35,781 nucleotides of DNA, taken from an uncultured Desulfovibrio sp. GTDB lineage: Bacteria > Desulfobacterota > Desulfovibrionia > Desulfovibrionales > Desulfovibrionaceae. Shown here piece by piece: positions 22,787-31,618 of this stretch. The notes under the pieces are model-generated. The model was given only the letters and a program-made list of their open reading frames with translations, was not told where the DNA came from and searched no databases. Every line of letters starts with the position of its first letter. Position 1 is the stretch's first letter. The position numbers were made by a program, and so were the translations under genes. Location of the stretch: contig CAJUMQ010000024.1 of assembly GCA_910587035.1 (NCBI GenBank), forward strand, positions 1 to 35,781. Direction: 5' to 3'.

Positions 22787-23857
22787 CTAGAGTGCGGGCA
22801 GTGGTTTTAACTGCCAGATCTGTCGCGGACAGACCGCCACACAGATTCCGCATCCGGTGCAACGTCTGGCATTTGATGAATATTTCAGGCCCTGATCCTC
22901 TCTTCTTTTTATGGCTGCCTGGGGACAATTCTTAAGGCAAATCCGGCAATCATTGCATTTTTCCTGGATATTATTCCAAACTGGCTCATTCATGCGCGCC
23001 GAACCTGTGGGCACAAGGGGCAAAACTGTCTGGTCATCAGGCAGAATATCCCCAAAAAGGCCAGCCTCAAACCAGTTTTCGGCATGAAAGCCAGACATGG
23101 ACACAGTATTGGCCGCTTGCCCGTCCCCGGCTGGCACCAGCTTATGCCAATGTTTCCAGAATGACAGCTCGCGTTTCAGCTTTGGGGCGGCAATGGCTGC
23201 CAAAAAAGAATCCAGACCCCTGTCCAGCCATGCGATATCCTCAGCATCCAGCGGCATAAGCTGCACATCCGGGGGCAGGTCATGGTGCGGGCCGCGAAAA
23301 TAGACAATGCCGCCAACCATGCCCACACATGGTCTTTCTCCCAGCACGGATGGCAGTGTCTGGCTGTCCTGACCACAAATTATGGCCCGGCCTCCGCCCA
23401 TAAATTCAAAGGAAAAACTGCCGGTGGATTTTAATATCCACAATTCCGGCTCCGCGCATTGCGGATCATGCTTCATCAGGGAGCCCGCGCGCGCTCCTGC
23501 TCTGCCACCTATGTAAATCCTGCCTGAAGCTGCGCAGTGGCCCGCGGTGTCACCGGCATCTCCGCGCACTGTGACTGTGCCCCCGGAGTTGAGCCAGCCG
23601 GCATCCGCCGGCACGGAACCCTCCACAGTAATGGTTGTGTTGGGCATGCACATGCTGCCAACCCTCTGCCCGGGATTGACCACCGTGAAATTGAGGCTGC
23701 GTCCCTCCCTGTTCCACAGGGGACCACCAATGTCATGCTGGCCGGAGGCGGAGATGTGAAATTCCGTCTCGCCATTCTCCACAGCGCTGGCAATGGTCTG
23801 CAAAAGCGCCTGGGTGGACATGCGCCCATTGCCGTCAAGAGTATTTATGCGAAGCAT
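22787..23857 (-). CDS. glutamate synthase GXGXG subunit with C-terminal ferredoxin domain (GltB3)
   Basis: 356 residues from the ATG at 23857 (GGAA five nt upstream); the frame also allows a TTG five codons earlier. The first 210 residues carry the right-handed beta-helix of glutamate synthase alpha-subunit domain 3, with repeated Gly-rich turns (LNSGGTVTVRGDAGDTAG, GRIYIGGRAGARAG, MVGGIVYFRG). The last 55 residues hold two 4Fe-4S motifs, CNDCRICLKNCP and CTGCGICVAVCP. As in archaeal-type split GOGAT, this subunit completes the synthase domain of GltB2. The ferredoxin tail is an extra entry point for electrons. It is the last gene of the glnN operon, 36 nt after gltB2. Confidence 0.88.
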   Translation of the reverse strand: MLRINTLDGNGRMSTQALLQTIASAVENGETEFHISASGQHDIGGPLWNREGRSLNFTVVNPGQRVGSMCMPNTTITVEGSVPADAGWLNSGGTVTVRGDAGDTAGHCAASGRIYIGGRAGARAGSLMKHDPQCAEPELWILKSTGSFSFEFMGGGRAIICGQDSQTLPSVLGERPCVGMVGGIVYFRGPHHDLPPDVQLMPLDAEDIAWLDRGLDSFLAAIAAPKLKRELSFWKHWHKLVPAGDGQAANTVSMSGFHAENWFEAGLFGDILPDDQTVLPLVPTGSARMNEPVWNNIQEKCNDCRICLKNCPQAAIKRREDQGLKYSSNARRCTGCGICVAVCPRQIWQLKPLPAL

Positions 23858-23893
23858 CTTGTTTCCATGCAATTAAAACTGGTTTGCAAAAAT

Positions 23894-25510
23894 TTAGCAA
23901 GCGTACTGTATGCCAAGGATGTCCGCAACGGCACGATCAGTGCTCACAAGCGCGTCCGCGCGTCCCACCGGCAGGGAGCTGTTGCCCACAGGCGCCATAA
24001 GTTTGCGCATTTCAGCATCGAAGGCAAGCATATAGTCAACTATGGCCTGCGCGCCCCGATCCACATCCAGCCTTTGCACCAGCCGCATATCCTGCGTGCA
24101 GATACCGGTGGGACATCTGCCAGTATTGCAGGCATTGCAGCGCCCCTGTTCATTGCCAATGCAGCCCAGCAGCTGAATGAGCAGCCGGCCAACAAAAACA
24201 CCATCCGCGCCCAGGCAGATCAGTTTGAAGGCGTCCGCAGCGGCATCACCGCCAAGGCCCACACCTCCTCCGGCCCAAAGGGGGATGCGGCCCTGCAACC
24301 CCAGGTTTACGGCTGCCCTGTAGCAATCCCGTAACTTTGAGACAATGGGATGGCCTGTATGATCCAGGGAGACCGCATTGGCAGCGCCAGTGCCGCCCAT
24401 TATGCCATCCAGAAAAAAACCACCGCAAATGTTGTAGGGATCGCGTAAAAGATTGTTGTAAACGGATACGGAGGTTGCAGACGCCGCGCATTTCACAGCC
24501 ACGGGCACGCGGAATCCAAAGGCGGCATTGAGTGAAAGGTGCATTTTCTGCACTGATTCCTCAATGGAATACAGCCCCTGATGATTGGGAGGGGAATGCA
24601 GGGTGGTTCTGGGCACCCCGCGTATGGCCTGAATGTGCGGCGCAACCTTGGCGGCAGGGAGGAGCCCGCCATCGCCAGGCTTGGCACCCTGGCCAATTTT
24701 TATGAGAATGGCCGCAGGGTCGGCCTTCATGCGTGGCATGGCGGCAATTATGCGGTTCCAGCCAAAATGGCCTGATGCAATCTGGATAATCATATATTTG
24801 ATGCGCTCGGATTCCAGGAGCTTTTGAGGCATGCCTCCCTCTCCGGAACACATCCTTACAGGCATGCCGCATTGCTCATTGAGATATGCGGTAGCCAGAA
24901 TCATGGCTTCCCAGGCGCGGGTGGAGAGCGCGCCAATGCTCATGTCACTGAATATGAGTGGATAAATCCAGCGCACAGGAGGCGTCTTGCCACTAATGAG
25001 CAGATTGTCGCCATTGGTTTTGAGGGGGATGTCGCGCGGCAGCAAAACCCTGCCCAGCGGCGCGCGCAGATCAAAAGTGTGTCTTTCCGAATCAAGAGCC
25101 GGATCTGTCATCTGGCTGATACGCCCGACAACTATGGAATCAAGTGTGCGGGGCATGGGGAGCGCCGAGCGCCCTCCCCTCTTGATGGGGCCATTTTTGC
25201 GGGCCACAAGGGACCAGCGGTTGTCGGGATTGAATTTTGGTTCAATGGCTCCGGCAGGGCAGACCTTGGCGCACATGCCGCAGCCTGTGCAGGCGTTGGC
25301 TGTGCCTGCCTTCTGCCTTATCAGTGGTTTTGCTGGCGCAGGCCCAGTACCCTCGGCATGTCCTGCCAGAGGCAGCGGCAATGTGGCGTAAATGGCGCCA
25401 AAAGTGCAGGTGGCCACACAGGCGCCACAGGCAAGGCAGGCTTCAGGGTTGTGCCATATCCGCCAGGGCATGTCCCCGGGGCCTATATCCTGGGACATTA
25501 CTGCAGCCAT
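23894..25510 (-). CDS. glutamate synthase FMN-domain subunit with N-terminal ferredoxin domain (GltB2)
   Basis: 538 residues; ATG at 25510 with GGAG eight nt upstream, overlapping gltB1 by 13 nt. Converts 2-oxoglutarate plus ammonia (channelled from glutamine) to glutamate on FMN. Two 4Fe-4S motifs are at the N-terminus: CLACGACVATC (25-35) and CTGCGMCAKVC (74-84). The FMN-barrel follows with SGEGGMPQ, the KIGQGAKPGDGG loop, GGGVGLGGDAAADAFKL and the 3Fe-4S-type motif CNACNTGRCPTGICT (near 440). The length exceeds a bare FMN domain by the ferredoxin part, the arrangement found in archaea and anaerobes. Confidence 0.92.
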   Translation of the reverse strand: MAAVMSQDIGPGDMPWRIWHNPEACLACGACVATCTFGAIYATLPLPLAGHAEGTGPAPAKPLIRQKAGTANACTGCGMCAKVCPAGAIEPKFNPDNRWSLVARKNGPIKRGGRSALPMPRTLDSIVVGRISQMTDPALDSERHTFDLRAPLGRVLLPRDIPLKTNGDNLLISGKTPPVRWIYPLIFSDMSIGALSTRAWEAMILATAYLNEQCGMPVRMCSGEGGMPQKLLESERIKYMIIQIASGHFGWNRIIAAMPRMKADPAAILIKIGQGAKPGDGGLLPAAKVAPHIQAIRGVPRTTLHSPPNHQGLYSIEESVQKMHLSLNAAFGFRVPVAVKCAASATSVSVYNNLLRDPYNICGGFFLDGIMGGTGAANAVSLDHTGHPIVSKLRDCYRAAVNLGLQGRIPLWAGGGVGLGGDAAADAFKLICLGADGVFVGRLLIQLLGCIGNEQGRCNACNTGRCPTGICTQDMRLVQRLDVDRGAQAIVDYMLAFDAEMRKLMAPVGNSSLPVGRADALVSTDRAVADILGIQYAC

Positions 25511-26604
25511 TGTTTTGTCTCCATATCATTGTCAATGACAAGGGTCTGTCTCTCATTGAGATATATGTCCCTTGAGACATCCCTGTCCGGCATGATGGCA
25601 TTGAGACCACAGACTTCGGAGGCAATGGCGGCCATGTCTCCATTGGCTCCCGCCACAATGGGTCTGAGCTTTTTGGCATCGCACAGCGCCAGCATCCGTC
25701 CATCCGGCAGCAGGCCTATGACAGCATTGGGGCCATTTATCTCAAGTTGTGACAGGGATTCGCGCATGATGCCCAAAGCCTCCGCATCAGGTCTGGTGGC
25801 AGCTTCGCCAGCCGGTAGGGGCGTGAGGACATGTTTGAGATATCGCACAGGCCAGCCCAGCTCCCTGAGCACATAGTGCATGCTGTATAATAGATTCTGG
25901 GAGTCGGATTCAAATCCCGTATAACCGCGATGTAGCGATTTCTGAAATTCCGTATTGCGGGTGTACAGGGTATTTTCACCATTGGCGCAAAGGGTGTAGC
26001 CCTGGATGAAAAAAGGGTGCGCAGCATAGCGCACAATGCCATAATTAGTATTTTGACGACATTGCGCGACAATATTGCGGGCGCATAAACGGCCATCATC
26101 ATCGGCCAGACCAAAATATTCGGCTATATCGGCAGGATCGCCAATTTCCTTGAGTGTGAGGACATCTGGCCAGAAGGAATAGACATACCCGGCATTTTCG
26201 GCATCCAGCAGTGAGCGCAATGCCAGGCGCGTATCCAGCAGCAGCTCCTCCCGCTCAGCTGGCGCGCGGTAGCGGTATATCTCCGGGTAGTCATAGTTAC
26301 GGAAAACATAGCGGGGCATTGCTTCAATCCGCATTCCTGGCCTTGGCCTGACATCAGGCAGCCACTCGGCCGCCTGGGTGAAGCCGGATGTTTCCATGTA
26401 ATCATTGACCAGCTGTATGCCGCGCGGAGTGCAGGCGAGAGATAGCAGCGGCTTGTCCTTGTAATGGCTGAAAACTCCCTCAAGATCTTGCATGACCAGC
26501 GCAAAACCGGAATTGTCATGGCCTTCCTGCTGGGGTAGCATCAATTTCAGAGCCATGGATGGATGAACTGGATATCGACATTTTATGGAGCCAATGCGGC
26601 ACAT
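25498..26604 (-). CDS. glutamate synthase glutamine-amidotransferase subunit (GltB1)
   Basis: 368 residues. Class II (Ntn-type) amidotransferase releasing ammonia from glutamine. The start is ATG 26604, because the product then reads MCRIGSIK and Cys2 becomes the N-terminal nucleophile after Met removal; GAGG lies seven nt upstream. An earlier ATG at 26640 would bury the cysteine. The family segment HPSMALKLMLPQQEGHDNSG follows. Later parts (EVCGLNAIMPDRD, NERQTLVIDND) match the C-terminal of archaeal-type GltB1. It is downstream of glnN by 66 nt and overlaps gltB2. Confidence 0.92.
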   Translation of the reverse strand: MCRIGSIKCRYPVHPSMALKLMLPQQEGHDNSGFALVMQDLEGVFSHYKDKPLLSLACTPRGIQLVNDYMETSGFTQAAEWLPDVRPRPGMRIEAMPRYVFRNYDYPEIYRYRAPAEREELLLDTRLALRSLLDAENAGYVYSFWPDVLTLKEIGDPADIAEYFGLADDDGRLCARNIVAQCRQNTNYGIVRYAAHPFFIQGYTLCANGENTLYTRNTEFQKSLHRGYTGFESDSQNLLYSMHYVLRELGWPVRYLKHVLTPLPAGEAATRPDAEALGIMRESLSQLEINGPNAVIGLLPDGRMLALCDAKKLRPIVAGANGDMAAIASEVCGLNAIMPDRDVSRDIYLNERQTLVIDNDMETKQWLQ

Positions 26605-26670
26605 GGGCCAACCTCGCAGAAAGCGGCACTGCCGTGGCAATGCCGCAATATCTTTAATGATTATAATAGA

Positions 26671-28860
26671 TTAATGAATCCAGAGAAGCTCCGAATATTT
26701 CGGCAGCGTCCATTGGGCATCATCAACAATCCTTTCAAGAATATCAGAGTGTTCCCGGCATTGCAGCATCAGGGGGATGACTGTGTCACGCGCAGCCCTG
26801 GCCTGGCGCAGGGGGTCGGAAATGCCCCTTGCCTCCTGGATGGCATCCTCAAGGCTTTTCACGGCATTCTGCAGGGAAGCTATCTGGCCATGCAGTTCCT
26901 TGAAATGGGCGCTTTCGGCCAAGGTATCCTTTTCACCGGCTACAGCTTGCACATTGAGCAGGGTTTTGGCGGCTGCGCCCTCCGCCTGCATGCAGGCCGG
27001 CAACACATGGGAGCGCACAAGATCTGCAAGGATCTGCCCTTCAATCATAACTGTTCTGGCATAATTCTCCAGAAGGATTTCCTGCCTGGCCACAATTTCC
27101 CTTTCACTGAGAATGCCATGGCGCAGAAATACATTCATGACTTCCGGGTCCGTATAATGTTCCAGCGCATCCACAGTATTGTTATAGTTGGGCAGGCCGC
27201 GTGCTTCCGCCTCTCTGGGCCATTCCGCCGAATAGCCATTGCCATTGAAAACAATGGGCATATGCTCGCGGAATAATTTGGGCAGCAGATCCTGGAGCGC
27301 CTGATTGAGGGTTGCGCCACCGGAAATTGCCGCCTCAAGTTGAGTGGCGATTTCATCCAGGGCGCAGGCAACAGCCGCATTGAGGGCTATGTTTACCGGC
27401 GCTATTGACTGGGATGAGCCAACTGCGCGGAACTCGAACTTGTTGCCTGTGAAGGCAAAGGGGCTTGTACGGTTGCGATCAGACAGATCAACAGGCAGGG
27501 GAGGCAGTGTTGAGACTCCCACCTCCATAACCGGATTTTTTCTGTCTTTGGCATGGCCGCCACTGATTATACTTTCCAGCACATCCGTCAGCTGCTCGCC
27601 AAGATAGACTGAGATAATGGCCGGGGGCGCCTCGTTGGCGCCAAGACGATGATCATTGCCTGCGCCCACGGTGCCTAGACGCAAGGCAGTGGAATACTTG
27701 TGCGCCGCACGGAGAACAGCAGCCAGAAAGACCAGAAACTGCGCATTGTCCTGTGGTGTTGAACCAGGGTTGAGAAGATTCTGGCCATTGGAATCGCTTA
27801 TGGACCAGTTGTTGTGCTTGCCGCTGCCATTGACGCCGGCAAAAGGTTTTTCATTGAGCAGGCAGATAAAGCCATGTTTGGCAGCAAGGTGGCGCATCAT
27901 GTTCATGGTGAGCATGTTGTGGTCGCAGGCAAGATTCGCATTCTCATAGACTGGAGCCAGCTCAAACTGGCCTGGCGCCACTTCATTATGTCTTGTTTTG
28001 GCTGGAATGCCCAGGGCCAGCAGCTCGTTTTCCACATCCTGCATGAAACTCATGACACGGGAGGGAATTGCGCCAAAATAATGATCTTCCATCTCCTGCC
28101 CCTTTGGGGATGGAGCGCCAAGCAATGTGCGCCCCGCAAGCAGCAGATCCGGGCGCAGAGCCGCAAGATTGCGATCCACCAGAAAATATTCCTGCTCCGG
28201 GCCAACCATGGCCTCGGCATGGGTCGCGGCGGTATTGCCAAAAAGTCTCAATATGCGCATGGTCTGGCGCGAAAGGGCCGTTATTGAACGCATGAGGGGA
28301 ATTTTGCGGTCAAGAGCCTCGCCGGAATAGGAATAAAAATATGTTGGTATATGCAGGGTGGCGCCATAGGGGCCATCTATAATGAAAGCTGGCGATGTTG
28401 GATCCCAGGCGGTATAGCCCCTGGCCTCAAAGGTGGAGCGAATGCCGCCGGATGGAAAGGATGAGGCATCAGGCTCGCCGCTGATCAGCATCTTGCCAGA
28501 AAATTCACTGATCACATGCCCGTTTTTGCCAGGAGAAAGAAAGGCGTCATGCTTTTCGGCAGTAAGGCCTGTCATGGGCTGGAACCAGTGCGTATAATGG
28601 GTGGCGCCATTTTCAATGGCCCAGTCCTTCATGGCATTGGCCACAACATCGGCAATTTCAGGATCCAGCCTCTTGCCATCGCTGATGGTCTTTTCCAGGT
28701 TTTTAAAAATATCGCGGGGCAGACGCCTGCGCATGACATCCAGCCCAAACACCTTTTTGCCAAATATTTCGCCGGCATCAGCGTCCCTGGCCTGTCCGTC
28801 GGTTTTTAGCGGCATAGTGTCATATGCTTTTTGTCTTGCGACATCCCTTGCTGAACTCAT
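26671..28860 (-). CDS. glnN: type III glutamine synthetase (GSIII)
   Basis: 729 residues, the standard GSIII length (types I and II are 350-470). Forms glutamine from glutamate, ammonia and ATP. Motifs: VGPEQEYFLVD (about 235-245), the substrate loop NEKPFAGVNGSGKHNNWS, the AGNDHRLGANEAPPA segment and FTGNKFEFRAVGSSQS, all GSIII features. The C-terminal 150 residues form the GSIII-specific helical extension. There is no type I Tyr-adenylylation loop, so control is expected at transcription or by other means. Ribosome site GGGAG. It heads the operon glnN-gltB1-gltB2-gltB3 and faces a divergent Crp/Fnr regulator. Confidence 0.97.
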   Translation of the reverse strand: MSSARDVARQKAYDTMPLKTDGQARDADAGEIFGKKVFGLDVMRRRLPRDIFKNLEKTISDGKRLDPEIADVVANAMKDWAIENGATHYTHWFQPMTGLTAEKHDAFLSPGKNGHVISEFSGKMLISGEPDASSFPSGGIRSTFEARGYTAWDPTSPAFIIDGPYGATLHIPTYFYSYSGEALDRKIPLMRSITALSRQTMRILRLFGNTAATHAEAMVGPEQEYFLVDRNLAALRPDLLLAGRTLLGAPSPKGQEMEDHYFGAIPSRVMSFMQDVENELLALGIPAKTRHNEVAPGQFELAPVYENANLACDHNMLTMNMMRHLAAKHGFICLLNEKPFAGVNGSGKHNNWSISDSNGQNLLNPGSTPQDNAQFLVFLAAVLRAAHKYSTALRLGTVGAGNDHRLGANEAPPAIISVYLGEQLTDVLESIISGGHAKDRKNPVMEVGVSTLPPLPVDLSDRNRTSPFAFTGNKFEFRAVGSSQSIAPVNIALNAAVACALDEIATQLEAAISGGATLNQALQDLLPKLFREHMPIVFNGNGYSAEWPREAEARGLPNYNNTVDALEHYTDPEVMNVFLRHGILSEREIVARQEILLENYARTVMIEGQILADLVRSHVLPACMQAEGAAAKTLLNVQAVAGEKDTLAESAHFKELHGQIASLQNAVKSLEDAIQEARGISDPLRQARAARDTVIPLMLQCREHSDILERIVDDAQWTLPKYSELLWIH

Positions 28861-29017
28861 TGCATACTCCCGGGAACAAGTCCCTTTGTGATAATTTGCA
28901 TAACAATCAGAAATCTGTACAGCAAACCGTGCCCTTCAGGCAGTCTGCGCTGTCAATTACCGGGCGAGCCGATGAATGGCTTGATAACCGGGGGCCAATA
29001 AGCATTTTTTATGCCAG

Positions 29018-29031
29018 TTGATATTTATCAA
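29018..29031. promoter_or_regulatory. FNR/CRP-type palindromic operator
   Basis: TTGAT-ATTT-ATCAA, a perfect match to the Fnr-family consensus layout, about 158 bp before glnN. A likely target of a Crp/Fnr-family protein, perhaps the one encoded at 29413. Confidence 0.6.
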
Positions 29032-29122
29032 GTCACATGCTGTCAACTGGCTGAATTAATGGACGAATATTAATCGGCAAAATCTTGGTGACTGGTAGCT
29101 GCCTGATTTTGCATGTAATTTT

Positions 29123-29136
29123 CTACATTTATGTAG
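29123..29136. promoter_or_regulatory. dyad operator candidate 1
   Basis: CTACAT-TT-ATGTAG, a perfect 6-2-6 dyad. A near copy lies 98 bp away at 29221-29234. Confidence 0.4.
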
Positions 29137-29220
29137 GAAATTGGTGAATAAACAGTCCCCAAAATTATAATCATGGAAAAATAATTTATAAAATCACTTG
29201 GTTATATAATTATACTGCGT

Positions 29221-29234
29221 TTACATTCATGTAG
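29221..29234. promoter_or_regulatory. dyad operator candidate 2
   Basis: TTACAT-TC-ATGTAG, 12 of 14 positions shared with the dyad at 29123-29136; helical phasing of 98 bp would suit cooperative binding. Confidence 0.4.
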
Positions 29235-29412
29235 ATTGGTTTGGCAATATTATTTTGATAGTTTTTGCGCCTGATTTTTATTTTTGGAAAATGCCGGCCA
29301 CATTAGCATAGGCTAATATCAAAACAGGCAAATATGTCATAAATAGCGTAGAGCGTTTCAAGTGATGAATGCTCCAAGGAGTGCTCGGAAATGTTATATG
29401 GAGGTTGTCCAT

Positions 29413-30162
29413 ATGTCTGGCCAGCAGAATGTCCCCATAGAAACTGTTCTTGCTGAATGGGACGAGGACGCCATAGCCGCGGTCAGGGAAATTGGCCAGG
29501 AAGATAGGGTCGCCAAAGGCAGGCTGCTCAGGGGGAGGGATCCCTTTTTGCTGCTTGATGGCATGTGCGCCCTGTGCATGGAGGCCAAATCCGGCCGGGA
29601 GATAGCGATAATCCATTTTTCGCCGGGCCGGCTTCTCAATTTCATGCCATGCATCCAGGATTACTATATGAATATTGGCCCGACCAACATCAAATTTGCG
29701 GATAACAACTTTTATATTAAAATTCTCACCGACTGCCTGCTTTTGCGCATAGATCACGAGCTTTTTCTGGAGAAATACTTTTTCAGCCTGCCAATGCATT
29801 CTCTTATTGTAAAATCTCTTGTTCAAAATTTCACAAGTCTTTATGCCAGTGTATTTAATCTGCGCGAAATGCCTGCCTGGCAGCGCATAGCAGAGCAGCT
29901 GCTGGCAAACATGAGCGCCAATCCCCCGCATGAGTCAATGTGCAAAATTACCTATGCGGAAATTGCCGCCTATCTCTCCCTGCATCCTGTGACTGTCGCC
30001 AAGATCTACAGCGCCATGCAGGATGCCGGCATAATTGAAAGACAGCGGGACAGGATCCTGGTGCTTGATCCGCAAAGATTGCAGCGGCTGTCCCAGGGCA
30101 CGGAGCCCCTTTTTTACAAGAATAAAAAGGCGCCCCAGGGACATGACGCGGAAGATGCATGA
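29413..30162 (+). CDS. Crp/Fnr-family transcriptional regulator
   Basis: 249 residues from the ATG at 29413, chosen for its GGAGG site eight nt upstream; ATGs at 29362 and 29398 are weaker. The N-terminal 140 residues form a cupin-like sensor domain (GREIAIIHFSPGRLLNFM segment), the middle the dimer helix, and the C-terminus a winged helix-turn-helix (KITYAEIAAYLSLHPVTVAKIYSAMQDAGII) with recognition helix HPVTVAKIYSAM. The N-terminal four-Cys pattern of Fnr is absent; a CALC pair is internal. The ligand is unknown. Divergent from glnN, so it may control nitrogen assimilation or itself. Convergent with the MBL gene. Confidence 0.88.
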   Translation: MSGQQNVPIETVLAEWDEDAIAAVREIGQEDRVAKGRLLRGRDPFLLLDGMCALCMEAKSGREIAIIHFSPGRLLNFMPCIQDYYMNIGPTNIKFADNNFYIKILTDCLLLRIDHELFLEKYFFSLPMHSLIVKSLVQNFTSLYASVFNLREMPAWQRIAEQLLANMSANPPHESMCKITYAEIAAYLSLHPVTVAKIYSAMQDAGIIERQRDRILVLDPQRLQRLSQGTEPLFYKNKKAPQGHDAEDA

Positions 30163-30197
30163 ACATCCTCCACATCAATAAAAATTTGCGTGATTGC

Positions 30198-31484
30198 CTA
30201 TGCCTTGCCTCGCAGTTCCAGTGCGGAGGCCTTGAGATAATTGCGAGGAGCCATTGGCATGATTTCATCCGAAAGCGCCTCCAGAGCGTCCGCCTTCAGG
30301 TTTCTTGCCTCTTTTGAGACACTGGACTGCCGCAGATAGCCCGCAAGTTTGGCAGCCCATATGTAATCGCCATCTGCCAGCGCCCGGGTGGCTGCTGCCA
30401 GCAGCTTTTGCTCCCCACCGGCCAGGGCAATCATTCTTTCAGCTTCCTCGGCCGGGTCAAGCGGTACAATACTGGTGGCATCGTCATCGAACCAACCTAT
30501 TTTCTCGGCAAAGATCGAGCGTATGCCATAGGAGGCAGGCCCGTAGTATTCGCCCAGCCAGGGGGCATTCCTTAAATGCTCCGGCAGCTGAATGCTGGCG
30601 ACAAGCTCGTCAGGTCCAAGGCCAGCATTCATGCCTTCTATTGTCTCCTTATACAGATATTCCAGAGCTTCCGCGGTATCGCCAAAGATTTTGCGCACAT
30701 CAGCTCCGGCTGGTGCTATTTTATGGCCGCACATGGCCGCATCAGCATCAAATTCCATGAGCTTGCGAATTGACGCTGCCCAGCGCTCCACATCCCTGTA
30801 GCTGCCTCCTCGCAGGGGGGAGAGGTTGGGAAACATGCCATATACGGCATCGCCCACAAAAAGCACCTTCTTCTGCGGCAGCCAGATGGCCAGATGGTCA
30901 TCTGTCTCGCTTGGTATTGTATAAATCTCCAGTTGCACGCCATCCATATCAAGACGCGTCCTGCCAGCAGCTACGGATCTGTTGGGGGCCAACAGCTTTC
31001 CGGACTGGACATGGGGCAGGACAAAGTTGGGCGTATATTCCGCATCGGGAATGTTGATGCCAAACTGCTTTTCAAAACGTTTTTTGAGAATGTCTCCCAG
31101 ACCGTGGGCATTTCTGGTTTCAGAGCCAAATTCCGGATGCGCCCACACTGGCACATCCGAGGCGCCTTCGAGAAATATCTCAGCTGCGCCACGGTGGTCA
31201 GGGTGGCTGTGGGTGAGGATTATTGCCTGCAGGCTGCCTGGCGCAAGCCTGGCAATTTCCGCCTTTGCCGCTTTCGCACCGGGCAAATCATCGCCTGTAT
31301 CGATCAGCAGATAGCCATGCTGGGTGGCAATGACACCAAAATTGGATGAGCCATAACCAATGAAAGCCCAGACACCGGGAGCAAGCTCCACAATCTCCCT
31401 CTCAAGCGGCTCATGCCTTAGACAGCTGGATGTGGCGAATCCGGGATATTGGCGCGCATTTGCGGTAGTGGCGCAGTCAGCCAT
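30198..31484 (-). CDS. MBL-fold hydrolase with alkylsulfatase-type dimerisation domain
   Basis: 428 residues, no signal peptide, so cytoplasmic. The binuclear-metal motif is His92, His94, Asp96, His97 in THSHPDH; further ligands are likely Glu193 in PSETDDH, Asp212 in FVGDAVYG and His254 in MCGHKIAP. Residues from about 285 match the alkyl-sulfatase dimerisation domain (GPASYGIRSIFAEKIGWFDDD, then LADGDYIWAAKLAGYLRQS). The SCP2-like C-terminal domain of full SdsA/BDS1 sulfatases is missing, and Asp replaces one Glu seen in SdsA. The substrate could be a sulfate ester or another ester or lactone. Excellent ribosome site (GGAGGTGAT). Last gene of the rpiR-dctQMP operon, 134 nt after dctP. Confidence 0.85.
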   Translation of the reverse strand: MADCATTANARQYPGFATSSCLRHEPLEREIVELAPGVWAFIGYGSSNFGVIATQHGYLLIDTGDDLPGAKAAKAEIARLAPGSLQAIILTHSHPDHRGAAEIFLEGASDVPVWAHPEFGSETRNAHGLGDILKKRFEKQFGINIPDAEYTPNFVLPHVQSGKLLAPNRSVAAGRTRLDMDGVQLEIYTIPSETDDHLAIWLPQKKVLFVGDAVYGMFPNLSPLRGGSYRDVERWAASIRKLMEFDADAAMCGHKIAPAGADVRKIFGDTAEALEYLYKETIEGMNAGLGPDELVASIQLPEHLRNAPWLGEYYGPASYGIRSIFAEKIGWFDDDATSIVPLDPAEEAERMIALAGGEQKLLAAATRALADGDYIWAAKLAGYLRQSSVSKEARNLKADALEALSDEIMPMAPRNYLKASALELRGKA

Positions 31485-31618
31485 TGCAGATCACCTCCAT
31501 TGCATGGATGCGGAACAGATATTGCGGTTGCCGCAAGCATTCCATTTTTTGGGCTATTTTGCAATTTTCACTTATATTCTGGCAAGCGTGCGGAGATTAA
31601 GGCTTACATCCCCTTGGA

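Larger units (their letters stand above)
28861..29412. promoter_or_regulatory. glnN / Crp-type regulator divergent control region
   Basis: A 552-bp AT-rich region with no ORF. It holds several dyads: TTGATATTTATCAA (29018-29031), CTACATTTATGTAG (29123-29136), TTACATTCATGTAG (29221-29234), and ATTAGC-ATAG-GCTAAT (29302-29317). The glnN ribosome site is at its left end and the regulator site (GGAGG at 29401) at its right. I found no convincing sigma54 -24/-12 element with correct spacing. Confidence 0.6.

Noticed and set aside
24824..25876. 350-codon plus-strand ORF
   Set aside because: Shadow across gltB2 and gltB1; no recognisable protein features.
28915..28940. Sigma54 promoter for glnN (GGGCACGGTTTGC on the minus strand)
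   Set aside because: The distance between the GG and GC elements is about two bases too short for a functional -24/-12 promoter.
29351..29376. Further copy of hairpin module A near the regulator start (GAGCGTTTCAAG)
   Set aside because: Only about ten bases match one arm and no partner arm is found, so chance is as likely.
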